In this document: piece by piece, positions 25,101 through 37,900 of the stretch
Layout: the number at the start of each line of letters is the position of its first letter
Position numbering within the stretch: the stretch's first letter is position 1
DNA from: Patiria miniata
Taxonomy: Eukaryota; Echinodermata; Asteroidea; Valvatida; Asterinidae
Direction of reading: 5' to 3'
Assembly (NCBI RefSeq): GCF_015706575.1
Contig: NW_024037059.1
Coordinates: 41,329,058-41,393,057 of the forward strand
Length of the DNA stretch: 64,000 bases
Program-made: the position numbers and the translations under genes
Notes under the pieces: model-generated
The model's input: only the letters and a program-made list of their open reading frames with translations
Told to the model about the DNA's origin: nothing
Database searches by the model: none

Positions 25101-25969
25101 GATCCGACTACGAAAACAAACATCAATCACATTTTTTTAACAATAGCGATTTTCAACAAAATTAAGAAATATATGAAGTGTATACATATTATTTTTTATA
25201 TGTACATGTATGTACACGTGCATTGAACACAAAGAGCATGTTTATTATGACGAAGCTAAATCCTTCAAGAAAACTTTACTTATACTCTAAGAAATGTACA
25301 ACTGTTTTGAATATTTGTTGTTTAAGGTTTTGATAAGTACATTTGAAGTTGCAATTAAGATTTTGGCCGCTACATTTACATTTTGATGAAAGTGTTTTCG
25401 TTCGAAATGTAAATAAAGGAAAACTTTTAACAATACAAAAATCCAATATCTGACAATAAGTAACTCCTTCGAAACTCACCAAAAAAACCCTCACAATACG
25501 TTACAACGAAATTATTTCAAATAATTAAAATAAACAATTTCGCATATATAAGCATTTTTTGTATACAAGCAAAACATTTAACAAACCAAGTATTCAAACA
25601 TTCAGTGTTTCATAATTATGGGCAGTGGTCGCTTTATAAAGGAAATGAGTCTGGAACATTAAAGTCATGGACAAGATCGTCGCTGAACTTCAAAGTCCGA
25701 GTACACAGCAAAAGTAAAGGAATCAGGCGGGAACTCATCTATTGATTTGTGACAATGCACATCTTTTCCATGTATTTTCCATGTTTTCATTTTCACTAGC
25801 TTCACTGGGACGTGAGACTTTTGAATACTATTCTCATGATTGGCAGTACTCATCATTTAATTCTTACATTTAATCACAACTCTCTCATTTTCGCTGATTT
25901 AAGATATTCATCTATGTTGATGCTTTTTGAAACGTATGATATGATTGTCCACAAAATCCACTCATTAAT
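22106..25969. other. Intergenic region between genes B and C
   Basis: It holds the presumed promoter of gene B on the left and the 3' UTR of gene C on the right. It is AT-rich with scattered short frames that lack splice support or recognisable domains. I see no RNA gene or well-bounded transposon. Confidence 0.5.
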
Positions 25970-28900
25970 CTAAAGTCTTGTAGCGGATGATTTGGCAGGG
26001 TCAGCGAAGAAGGAGTTTCCGGAAACCTCGGAATTGAGTGTTTCTCTCGAGTCACTCTTCCGACTTTTGTCGATCTGGGCGTAGATAGCTGCGGAGAGGG
26101 CATTCGGTTCAACACTCGTGTTGTCCTCGTTAGACTCGCCATCATCTTCATCGTCAAATTCTGTGCGCTGGTACAGGGAACTCGGGCGGCTCCATCCGAC
26201 CAGATCTTTGGTGCCTGTGCCGTTCTTCTTAGCCCGGCGGTTACCGGTGGCGTAGGCGGCACCAGGGTCTTCAGAGGACACACCCCGCTTGGGATAGGGC
26301 CGATCGGTCGTGGCGGAGTACCGCTTGGTGTACCCGGTGTTCCCATCAGGTGTATCTGTCGAGGGAGATTGTTCATTGTCCGGTAAAGCTGCCTCTGCAT
26401 TGAGGTAGATGGGGCTTGGTGGGTCATCAGGTGACAGCGGTTCAGTCTCATTCACGTGTCCGTACACAGAAACATGAGCTGCCTCACCATTCAGATAGAT
26501 GGGTTCCTCTGAGAACGTAGACATTCGGGAGTTGTAGACGTTGGCTGGAGGTGGGGAGGATGATTTGCCATTGGCGGAGCTGGAGAGGATGTCCGGCATT
26601 TCAACTTTGGCATCTGCGTCGTCCCCGGCAACGAAGCCGGTGTTGATGAAAGTCACCGGTGCTGGCTCGGGCTTCAGTGAGATGTCTTGACCAGCATTTC
26701 CAGACCTCCTCCTGTCGAAAACAAACCAAGGAGTACAATATTAACGATACTCAATTAACCATATTTTACAGAATGAAACAAAATTTACCCTAACTGGGCA
26801 AATATGGGACTATAAACTTTGTTAAACCCGGACACTTTTTGGGAAGAGGTTAAAAAGACATGGTGAAGCATGGCGCTGATTTTTTTTTTTTTTTTTTTTT
26901 TTTACCGAAGTTCGACTTTTTTATTTTTTAAAACAAACGTGTATTCTAAATAGGCCTATCTCAATTGGACTATCATTTATCTAACATTGGCTATAAATTA
27001 TGACTTTTGTGATATTGGGCATTATTTTGCCCAGGAAAGTCCGCTGTTAAGAAGACATATGGTTTATGCATTCAAATCTCTCTTATTATTATGGGGATGG
27101 AATTTTATATTTCATTTATGCTTCCTTGTAGACTGTCCTTTTTCATATACTCGTTTTTTTCACATTTTTTTGTCGAATTTCTTTTGAAACTTCAACAGGT
27201 CAATTTCCGTGGACAACCAGTTACTTTGCACAAAGACCGCGCAGGTCGCAATGCATTTTGGATCTCATCAGTCAGAACGGACCCGCAGTGGAGCGAAAAA
27301 CCCTCAAAGAAACTTCCGACAAAACCTGAAAATATCACAGCCTTGGAAAATATTTACTCTGTGGGTTCATTTGAAATCGAGCGTTCTCTTTTTTTGGATC
27401 ATACAAAAGTTCCTTTCAATCTTGCATCGGGGAAAAAAAAAATCGTTTTTGTAAAGGAGTCTGGTGAAAGTAAAGGCTTGTTCGAATAGTTTATGCATGT
27501 CTGAGCGAGTAATACACACTCCACACAGTATTACAAAATGCAATTTTTCACCAACACTTCCGCATTCTTTCACACACAAAATTGATTAAATAAAATTATT
27601 GGGCACCTTCACTAAGAATATATTGATAGTTATAGTTTATTGACAGTAATAAAGTCAATAGGCTTCCTTCTGGTTATACCACATGATATTATCGAAATTA
27701 ATTTAGACTTATTAGTGGAGAACTAACCTTCCCAACTCTATCAAAATTCACCCCCTCTTTTAGGGGATTTTGGAAGATAAGCCATTATGTACCAAGTCCA
27801 TCAAATTATACAAGTGGTGGATTTCAACGGATTTGGCACTATGTGAAGCAGAGTCAGTGATGGATTTTGACGGACTCGGTCCTCTACTCAGTAATAACTA
27901 AGTAGGGAGTTTTAAAGCGGAATATTTACACACTTTTAAATTAAGATAAACATATTTCCAGGTTTTAGGCAATTTAATTGCTACATTATTAAGGTCTCCT
28001 TACCTTCTTCCACAAACACATATTCCGACCAAACACACCACCAGGATTAGGAGAAGTAGCGCCGAGCCACCGATAATGTAAGGCAGAAAATCTAATAAGG
28101 AAAACAATTTTTATGGAAATTAGAAACAGTGTCTCTTGAATAACTTCCTGTAAATTACAAATCAATATTAAAATAAGAGTGGAATACAGTTATAGTTCAA
28201 AATATATATAAAGTTGGACGATAGTGAAAATCCAGCCCAGTCAGTCTCTTCTTTCAACTTTATAACTCTTATGCATGCACCTATAGTCATTTTCCCTTTT
28301 TAATTAATTCTGGTAATTGTTTCCTGGATTATGAAATACAGTTCATAGTCAATTGTAACTTAAGAAAAGAAAAACTTTGTTTTTATTGCATTTAGCAATG
28401 AAATCATTTAATATCGGATTTCAAAGTCACAAGTGGAAAGAATCACCAATGTAATGTTGCCAGATAAGGAAGGCAAACGGCTAAAACTCCTTCACAAAAA
28501 CTGGGTTCTACAAGAAACTATAAAGTGATTGCAAACATCTATGTAAGTGAACAGTGAACTTTGGCCTGCCACAACAAAAAAGGCGCGTAAGTAATGCCCC
28601 TCAAAAAAACATGTAAAAGGTATTGGTATGCCACGTGATCAAGCACATGTTTGATGATCAGGTGGTCATACCGTTAGACCTTAATTACGACATTAAATGG
28701 TAACCCTCCCAGGGCTGCTGTCAGAGGGCATTTACAATACCCCACAATTTATGATTCCTTACAGTGAGTTTTACAAAAGTATCGTACATTGTATTTGCAA
28801 ATACAAATCACACTTATAGCCAAAATACAATGTATTAGTTTGCCAGAACTGCGGTATAGAGAAAACTCAAACAAATTAAACTAAGTCATGTGAACAAACA

Positions 28901-31900
28901 CACCGACAAAGAAAAGACTAAAAGGTGCTAAAATGGAGCTGTGCCAAAGGAAAAGATTTTATTATAGAGATTATGACTTCTCAGATTTGTAATCTTACCG
29001 GTAATGGTCGTAAGCGGCTTTGCTGCTGTTGTTGTTTGAATAGTGGTCAGATTTTGCATCGTCGTTACAGATTCTGTAGTGGGCTCTGGAAGTGCAAAGA
29101 GAAAATACATGTAAATACCTTATTACGTGTATAAGAATACAAATGTGGGAACATTTCATGGGGCAGTTCCGTTCATGTTACTTGGAAATGTAACGCTGTT
29201 GGATCATCAACATTTTTAATTCTTAAGAAGCTTAATATTATATCTTGGTGTTTTTCCAGGAGCCTAAAACTTCATAAGCTTTCTCCAGAGGGTCGAATCC
29301 CACTCAGGTGCACATGTAGTTGGGGGTGTCTTATTCCTTACCTGTTTTCCACAGGTACCCAACTTGAAGAAATTATTTTCCTGAGGTTTTCAACCTCTAA
29401 AGCGTAACATTTCCATAATGTCTTCTCTCTACAAGTTCCCATAGGTTTGCGAGCTACAGTGCCATGGGGGCTTCTGAGGAGTCATCGAATTTATATCGGA
29501 TTTTTTTTTAAAGAAAGCAGGGAATCGAACCCATGACCTGCCACTAAGATGCCTTCCAATCAACCCAGGTTTGTTGCTAAATGTTCCCTGCAGAGCAAAG
29601 ACAGGGGATGTCATTTCTGCTGGTCCCAGAGGGCCAGCCTAATGCCGCTTCTTGACTGAGTGTCACTCGTGGCTAGGACTGGCTGTAGGCTGACGAAGAG
29701 AACCTGGCAGTGCTATCGTATAGGATAACCCTTAATGTGGCCCATTGTGAAGCCCAGATGCATAAGAAAAGTTGCAATGAATAGCCATTCTGAATCAATG
29801 GAATAAACTTGTGTACGCCCTGTATGGTCTGGTGTCCTCTTGATAATAATCTCACTAACTGGCACTTGTTTCTTAGACCCGGACCAGTTTACCTGGCTTG
29901 TCTAATCCTTTTCTTTTCTTTTCCACGTGTTTGCCATTCTAATGTGCTTACCTTCTATGACGCCCGTGTAGTTGCAGATTGGGCGCATGTTGGGCTGCCA
30001 GCTTCTATCAGGCTGACATGTGACTTGTGCATCGCCAATAATTCTGTGCAATGGCTGGCAGAGGTAACTGAGTGTTACTCCAGCTGGTAGATTGTCGAAG
30101 TGCGATATATAGGAGTTCCTGACAAAACCAGGATGGAAGCAGTCTGATCCTGGCACAGGATCTGAGAAAGAAACAAAAGAATTATATTTTGAAACTGAGG
30201 AACTTTGATATAAAGCACATGTAAAAGAAAACAATGCAGAAAGAGATAGTAACAAAATTGTGTTAAGGAATGTAATTGTTTAACAAATTCGATTTCCGGG
30301 TTGTTTAGCCCCCCCCCCCCCCGCAAAAACAAAATCCTAAGAAATTAGTTCTCGCAGAAAGTTCTGTCAAAAATTTCAGAAAGCACAAGTATAATGAATT
30401 ATTTTCAAAATAAGTGACGATATACGAACCTTGGAATTCATAGACTTGCATCTGGAACTCTCCACCGCAGGTTGTGTTGTTGTCTCCAGTGCAAGGATGA
30501 GAACAGCTTCCTGATGGTACGCCTGCAGCACTTCCATAATGAAACGGGTCCGAGAGGGCGCCTCCACAGAAGCACTGATTTCCTGCCTCCAAGGCGTAAT
30601 ACCGAAGGTTTCTCCTCCTACAAATATCCCGGCAGAGGTCAATAGTCATCATATCCATACTTTCGCAATACCGATGCTCTTTTCCACAGGACAAATGACA
30701 CACGTCGCTGACTTCGTCACATGTTATCAGGTCTGATAATGCCCGTTGGTGATTGTCGAAATAACAGCCATGATAAGTATCTGAAAAACACAAGCGAATG
30801 AATAAGTAAGATAACACTGTTTTGGCTCATGAAAAGCCCAGAAACCTAAAAGAGGCTTCTCCTTGTAAATGTTTTAATGCCGCAGACGTTCACAGGTCTA
30901 AGTTCCTGAGGTTATGAATTCGACGATGCAAATTCCTAAAAGTACTAAAAATGAAGTTGCAGGCTTTAGGCTTTTTGCCCTTGGAGGAGCACATTCTGTC
31001 ATTCAAAAACTGAAAACGAAAATGAAACTAAGATCAGTGTTGAGTTGGAGATGACAAAATACTGTATTTGCTTTGATATTCATAATCCTGGCCTGTTAAT
31101 AGCTTTTGGTGTCAAAAAGTGAAGGTTTTACCATTAACTTCCACCTTCCGTGAAAACGTATACAAAACTGTAGTTGGTAGCTATAAACTAATAATTTAAG
31201 GTGACCTATGTGCTCCTAATTAATTCTGAAAACGTATAGTTGGGTACAGTTGCCTTAGATGCACTATTAATTTAAGGTGACCATATAATGTGCTTCTAAT
31301 TAATTCTGTCAAAACAGTTTGGTCACTATGATTGCTCTAAAATTAGTTGACATTTTTGTACCAATGCATTGTTGATCAGTGTTTTACATTTACACAGACC
31401 TGCGTGCCTATGCAGCTTAGTCCTATACAAAAAATCAATCAGTTTTCCCACAATAGTCTGCAAGAATTGAAAGGCCAGACTTTGAAATTCAAATCCAATA
31501 ATAAAAAGGTCAGCATTCCACAGCCCTGAGGAGTGGAAAACGAAGAGACTTTCATTGTATAAGTTAACTATAATTCATATATGTATTCCTTTTTATGGCG
31601 AAGCACTCCGTCGCCTTGAATTGTTTCGGTAGTAAGTTGTTTTCACCAAAGTCTTGATCAACAACGGAATTCTAGATGTGATTTCATGTTTGATTGACCA
31701 AGCTGAGATACATTGAATCGTTTTGGTTTGATGAGCACAACTGTGGGTGTGTCTAAACCTCCCTTTTTAGTACGAGCCAAGGTTGAGTCATCAACATTTG
31801 AAAGGATGTCCCCACTGAAGGCCAACCTTCAAAGTTTTCTCGAAAAAATTCGGACACAATTTTGTTTTATCACGTCACAGGAGGGTGTTAATTTTACTCA

Positions 31901-32596
31901 ACCACAATTGATGGAAAACATTGTTTTGGTGTGGACTTCATTATTTTCAAAGTACACTGTACACATTTATAAAGCAACATGCACATATTTCATGGGCGTC
32001 AAAAACAACGTTGAAAATACCAAAACAATTCAATCACAATCACGAGTTTCGTCAATAAGTTTGGTAAGACTAAAATTATCCACAATTTACCTGTAATTAT
32101 ACCTATGACATATATACACTATCATAATATCTGGAATCGTAACTAGTAAACTGGCTCTAACGCATTTAGAAAATGATAATTATTAAAAAGTCAAGCAGTC
32201 ACGTCAACTAAAAATATGGACCCTGTGGAAATATTAAGCCACTTTTAATATAGTGAAATAAACATAAATTTCATTGTTATCAGTATAAAAAACGTGTTAT
32301 AAATAATAAGGCGGAACTGAAGAATTCCAACTTAAATTTCCTCGACACTTGATGACAGCCATCTAATTATATCATGAAGAAAAGTCATGTCATTTCATGT
32401 AAAAAAAGGCATCGTCCACGCTGCATGTGAAAAACATTTTATGATTTAATTAACAAGCACCTGTAAAATAGAAAGTCTTAACCATTTACGACAGGAACAT
32501 TTCTATCTTACCTGTTGGGTCTTGGCTGAAACCTGATTGGAAACAGCAGCAAAGCAGAACCGCTACCAAAGTGTGTACATCCACTCTCCACTTCAT
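25970..32596 (-). CDS. Gene C: WSC, sushi, stalk, single-pass membrane protein with long Tyr-rich tail
   Basis: Six exons join in one frame of 1,563 nt (520 aa): 32596-32512, 30780-30430, 30161-29952, 29085-28999, 28091-28004, 26711-25970. Residues 1-25 are a signal peptide. Residues 29-145 are a WSC domain (HGCYFDN, QCFCGG, CTGDNNTTCGGEF). Residues 146-215 form one sushi domain ending PICNYTGV. Residues 216-244 are a short Thr stalk. The helix (LPYIIGGSALLLLILVV) is followed by a tail of about 245 residues with PIYLNGE, PIYLNAE and eight or more further tyrosines, ending SSATRL. It is the closest relative of gene D: exon order, phases, helix start and the tail segment GFVAGDD..EMPDIL correspond. 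It is transcribed divergently from D. A receptor or adhesion role is inference from layout. Confidence 0.88.
26880..26903 (+). repeat. Poly-T tract in gene C intron 5
   Basis: A run of 24 T lies in the intron between the helix exon and the tail exon. The rest of that intron (26712-28003) holds short frames without recognised domains. Confidence 0.7.
29470..29600 (-). repeat. tRNA-derived SINE relic
   Basis: Read on the minus strand, the segment has a tRNA-like head with ggttgattggaaggc (A-box-like) and, 25 bases on, catgggttcgattccc (B box), followed by an A-rich stretch. This is the layout of a Pol III SINE. It lies in the gene C intron between stalk and sushi exons. A weaker B-box-like motif (gggtcgaatcccact) occurs on the plus strand near 29290. 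Confidence 0.5.
30781..32511. other. Gene C intron 1
   Basis: This 1.7-kb intron separates the signal-peptide and WSC exons. It contains a plus-strand open frame of 127 codons (31713-32096) with no recognisable domain and no good start context, which I regard as chance. Two partly repeated blocks (aggtgacc.tat.tgctcctaattaattctg near 31198 and 31273) are the only structure seen. Confidence 0.5.
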
Positions 32597-32899
32597 TATT
32601 ATTACTGCAGACAGTTACAATTCGTTCCAACAAATTCCTCTCAGAGGGCACACGGGTGAAAATCAGTTGATCCTCAGGTTATATTCCTCACACTCCTTCC
32701 TATGAGTATGCCGGTACCAATTCGTAAGGTTTACGGGTTATTCAGCTGAAACTGGCGTTCCTTTCTCTTAAGTTATGCAAGGTTTCGATGACATTTCCGT
32801 CGACATAACCACTTGTTGACACTATCAAGTTCTCTTGACTGTGTGCGCTATGGTACGTGATATATTAAGCTCTCGTGGATAACGACCATGGGTGTACAC

Positions 32900-32908
32900 A
32901 TTATATAC
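32900..32908 (-). promoter_or_regulatory. Possible TATA box of gene C
   Basis: Minus-strand gtatataat lies about 305 bp upstream of the start codon. It would place transcription start near 32870 and a 5' leader of roughly 275 nt. Position and match are the only support. Confidence 0.3.
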
Positions 32909-33424
32909 GCCATAATAGCCAAGGCTACGTCACTACACTTTTTGGTTCAGTGGTTTGCGGGAAAGATTAGATAATTTGAATGTGAATGGTGCTCATTTGA
33001 ATATCCTTTTGACACCCACAGGGGCGTAAAAAGGGCTACATATTTTGGCGTCGGGGTAAGAGTTTGGTAAATAGGCAACAAAAAGCGAGGGAGAAAGGGG
33101 CAGCCTTGGTTTGGTACAAAAGCGGGGCCCGGGAGTTACCCATATTTGGGAGTGACTCAGCCATCCGTCACCACAAATTTCAAAAGTATTATCTAGAATC
33201 ATAGAAGTATGATGATGCATGCAGGCAACAAGAGCTTCAAAGAAAGCCATTTGCACAATCCAAACGAAAGGATTTTTTTGGATTTTTTTTTTTACCGCAC
33301 ACACACTGTGCCGTCACAGGAGTGCTACGTTTGTGTATTTTATTGCACACAGTGTAGGGGCGGATGAATAATACTTTGTTCTTTTAGAATTTGGTAAAAT
33401 AAGGAGAATATCTCTTTGCGCCGT

Positions 33425-33935
33425 CTTTTATAGTTCAAGTTCACATTCAACTCTAAAGCACAAAAACGTTTTCACCGGATGTATTCCACCCACTGATCTC
33501 TATATAAAGATCAGTGATTCCACCCATCATGATATCTTTTATTGAATTGGTTTAGTCTAGTATTGGGTCAGATTTGGACCTCGAACGCAGAAACACACGC
33601 AAAACAAAATCAGGCCAACTTTACTCACTCTGTAGCCAACAAAATGCTCCAAAATTTCACGAGGCAAAGACAAGGTCCTCAGTATTTTACCAGTCAATGT
33701 TGAGGTCTCCATTCAAATGTTAAAGGAGACTTTTCTTCAACAGTTTGCACCTGATAGTAAAGCCAAGCGATTTCAATGTGAAGCTCAGACTATAGATTGC
33801 CACATGTCCAACTTTTTATAGTTGAAGACTTGAAGTTGAAGTTCACATTCAAATTTTAAGCACGGTCGTTGAATACAAAACATTTTCATCGGATGCATTC
33901 CACCCCCATCGTCATAGATAGTATTATTTTTTATT
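33425..33935. repeat. Pair of diverged direct repeats with a small palindrome
   Basis: Two copies (about 33425-33500 and 33812-33910) share tttatagtt, gttcacattcaa, aagcac and cggatg.attccaccc. The first copy is followed by a palindrome, ctgatctctatataaagatcag (33495-33516). The copies are noncoding, probably MITE-derived, and sit between the two divergent genes. Confidence 0.5.
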
Positions 33936-34784
33936 TTTGGTGTCGATGCCAACCGTTCCTCTGCAAGTTTAAACTGAACGGAAGATAAACTTTTGTCTTT
34001 TCACACAATTCACACTACATGTACATGTATTAAGTATTGACACTTTTTTTTGCGAGGTCAACTAATTTTTTTGGGGGGGAACCTGGCTCAAACATTGTAC
34101 ATTTAGCGATGAAGGTGCGCCCGTAAAGACGCAAAGCGTGTTTTTTTGCTACTTTGGTACATCGTCATTTAGTTTCAGACGGTGTCCTTCCTCCCTACCG
34201 ATTTTGGACTTTCCAACTCTTTTATAAGAAGTTCATCGACAAAAATTATCGTCTTTTACTTTAAAATGCTGGCTATAAGTTTGTTTGAAATTGATTGTAC
34301 ATCGTGGATACGAAAAGAGTTGCAGGAGCTTAAGAAGTTTTATTAGTTGCTAAGTAACAAGGAAAATATGTCAGCCATTCGTCAACCCACCCGTGTGTTA
34401 GGGAATGCCAATGTACAATCGTCATAGGTCTTATAATTCTGTAACAACTCCAACTGCATTTTTAATTGCATTTTTCCAACCGGAACTTGTTAGATTACGC
34501 AGAACTGACGCACGGACTCACAACAAAGGTATCTAAAATATGTGAACTTGCCTACGGATATTTGGTATTGATACTTAAAATGTGAATTGTTCACCACTTT
34601 CACTTTTGTAAAACCCACGATAGCACCTGCTAACCGTGCTTAGTCCGATACCTCGTTCGAGCCCGGAAGGACAGTGGGATTACCAGTGCTCCAAAAAGTA
34701 CCGAACCGAAAAAAAGGCTTATTATTGCATTTTCACCGCAGTGTGGCATACGTGCAAAAAATACCTTTTAGCACTGGGGTGACG

Positions 34785-34792
34785 ATATAAAG
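34785..34792 (+). promoter_or_regulatory. Possible TATA box of gene D
   Basis: The motif atataaag lies about 200 bp upstream of the gene D start codon. It is supported only by sequence and distance. Confidence 0.3.
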
Positions 34793-34987
34793 CGGGTAGT
34801 TGACAGAGTATATAGTTAGCGACCTGCACGTGACGTACGATACGATCCAATAACTGACACGGATTATTGTGAAAGCCGGAAAATATAGTCATTTCCCCTC
34901 ATTTGGCGACTGGATTTTAACGGCATCGGTGAAATCAGTTTCTCAGACCACTTTTTGGGGGAATATTTCGACTCGGAAACAGCAGAT

Positions 34988-37900
34988 ATGGAGCGGGAAA
35001 TTGGTAAAAGGGTTGTGGTTGCGGCTGTGGTTTGTTTTCTACTTCCGCTGGGATTTTGTCAAAATTCAGGTGAGTGCAAGTTAATATGTAGGTTTTTGCG
35101 GGTAATTTTGCCTTTTCATTTTGGACTAACAGATTGAAAAGCAATATTTTTAAACAAATAACGCCATTTTACTGCACCACGCACACCCTGGTGCAGGATT
35201 AAAGTAGATTAAAGAATGAAATGACATGGTGAAAACTGAAAACATAATTGAGTTTCATTAAACAAATCTGATAACGTCCATTGTGTTATCATGGATTTTT
35301 TTTTGAGTGGCTAATTAATACCGAGCGAGTCTTTTATCGAGATAAAGATTATTTCAATTCCAAGATTGAACTATGACTGATTTTAAGGGTTCAAATCTTA
35401 AATTGTCAATGCTTCAACAGTTAGTATCGTTTTTATCTTATTAAGAACGACCCCCAATTCAGATTTGCGGATTTGAACGACTGTTGTGCCAACCAAATAA
35501 GAACATTACGTTTTGTAACACAATGGACAAGTGGAGCATTTCACTTTTTACTTCTGAAAACAAAGTTTCGATTCCTATGGAAAAGTTGCGTTAAACGGAA
35601 GTTGTCATAATTAAGTTTCGGTTGGCCGGGACGGTGAAGGAAAGATTGGGGTTTCTGTATCATTTCGTTCCTAAAAGCATCGAAAATGGTGTTCATTACA
35701 TTTTATTCAAGAGCAAGTAAATTATGGAGCCCTTATGACTCCCTTCCAAAACTAAACCTATCAAGAGTTTGTTCACTCATTGGCTTATACCATGCCGAAA
35801 ATTATAGTAGAATATGCGTGATTCCAAAATTGCATTTACTTCATACTGATTATTTCTTCTTCATGGAATGGCCGTAGCTTTCTCACCGTTTTTATTATTA
35901 TTGAATACTGTGCTGACCCATGAACAAGCAGCTTTTCAGGGGCTTCAATATTCAAGTCCGATTCATAACTTTTTCCCGATGAATACTGCAATCACACCTT
36001 TAGAATTCTGTAACCTCCGGTCGCAAGGCCTGAACTCAAGAGACAGAATGTAAGAACAAGACAATGACCAATAAAAGGAATTTGAAGAACGGTAGCAACG
36101 ATCCACACCTGACTAAACTATCAAAACATCGCTTTACCTTGAAACGTGATTCCCAAACCATGCGTTTTTGTATAGAAAGGAGAGTTACATGCATTAAAAT
36201 AAACTGACAACGATAACACGTTTCCCTTTTGACATGGTTACATATTTTTATAAAAGATGATAACATGTTGATAACCGTTATCATTTTTTTGTTTTGAGAA
36301 AAGAAAAATGTGTATGTTGTGTCTCACGATCAGACAACTCACAAACATTGAGAAAACCCCCCCAAAATATAATTTTCTTTCAAAATACGGGAATGATTTA
36401 TAATCACAAACACTTAATTCATGCTCTCCATTCAAGAATGGACGGTATAAAAAAACCACAAATCTACAGTGTCACAAAATCCGCTGCTATATAAGAACCC
36501 CATTAATGGCAAGCTATTTTTCACTGAAATTGTTCAATGTTATATGCCTTTAAAATTGTTTTCCGTGGCGGCTGATAATCACGACATTGAAGCAGGTGGG
36601 GCAACATTTTGTTAGAGGGGACTCCCTCCGTAAGCGGCGATGAGTCACGCGCTGCTTGCGTCATTCCATTGGGGGAGCGAAGGTGTGCCTTATTTGTGCT
36701 CGCTGTAGCGAATAAAAATACGCAGAAAACACTTGAAATTGCCGATATAGGGTTGATTTCGTTAAGTTGTCGTAAACACAAGTTTAAGCGTTGAAAGGAA
36801 TTGGTCAGGCTTAAATTTAGTTAAATTAGTTTTCGGAATCACTTGCCGTACTGTTGAATATTCTTAATTGTGAAATTATTTTCATTTTGGACGCTTGTAT
36901 TTTACCCCTCCCCACTCCTCCCCAGCCCTTGAAACTTGCAACAGTTCGTTTCAAGAATAAGAATGCTTAGAAAAGAAATTGAAATTGCTGAATTTTTTTT
37001 AAACGATTGATACGGGTTTTTTTTTTTTTTTTTTTTTTATAAAAAAGTGAATTTCACAACTGCATGATAATATTTTTGGGGGAAGGTATATTCACAGACT
37101 GTCCCTACGATCGCGGATACACACACAATGGACAATGCATGGTTCACTTGGGCCAACACAATCAACAAACTTTTATATTCATTTTGGATGAATGCATTTT
37201 GCGTATGGGCCACTAGCCCTTTGGTAACACTCACAACTTCATTGTGTTCAAGTGACCTTTATTTTTTGCCAGTGAAGAGACCAGGATCACAATAATTCTT
37301 ATATTTTATTACGCATGTACTTTTCTTAAGTCCATACACTTCAAGCTTTAACACCACACGGAAGTCCTCGTTTCGAATAATCCTCTTTTCGAAAACATCT
37401 TTCGAAGAGAAAGTTTTAATCCGCATTTGACCGGATATACCACACAAGAATAACGAATTATTTTCAGTGGGTTCCCTTGACAAAATATGGGAAAAGACAT
37501 TAAGGGATGGAAGAGGTGACAAGTCTGTTCCCCATGCAGAACAAATACCAGTCATCGTACTTGGACCAAGAAGAAGGTTCTCATGAGTTTAATTTCCCCT
37601 CATGTGTCAGTCAACGATATTATTGGTGACATTAAACGTTACATTTTAAATGACAGTATCTGTGACTTGACAATAGTCTTGGAGACATACTGGGACATCA
37701 GGTGACATTATCTGTGACATGGCGGGAACATCAGGTGACGGTGTCCTTGACTTGACAAATAGCCTCGTTGACATACGGGGGCGTCATGTGACTATCTGTG
37801 ACAATTGACAGTAGCCTTGGTGACATACGGGACATCAGGTGACATCATCCGTGACTTGGCAACAGTCTTTAATGAAATAATCTGCGACATCAGGTGACAT

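Larger units (their letters stand above)
32597..34987. promoter_or_regulatory. Shared divergent promoter region of genes C and D
   Basis: Genes C (minus) and D (plus) start 2.4 kb apart, head to head, so this interval must hold both promoters. TATA-like motifs lie at sensible distances from each start codon (32900-32908 for C, 34785-34792 for D). In the middle is a pair of diverged direct repeats (33425-33935). The role of the interval is inferred from position. Confidence 0.5.

Noticed and set aside
25665-25856. Minus-strand frame of 63 codons downstream of gene C
   Set aside because: No recognised domain; it lies in the probable 3' UTR of gene C.
27091-27489. Plus-strand frame of 132 codons inside gene C intron 5
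   Set aside because: Composition-driven, with Phe and Lys runs, and no recognisable homology.
31713-32096. Plus-strand frame of 127 codons inside gene C intron 1
   Set aside because: No domain, no signal, no splice sites that join anything; probably chance.
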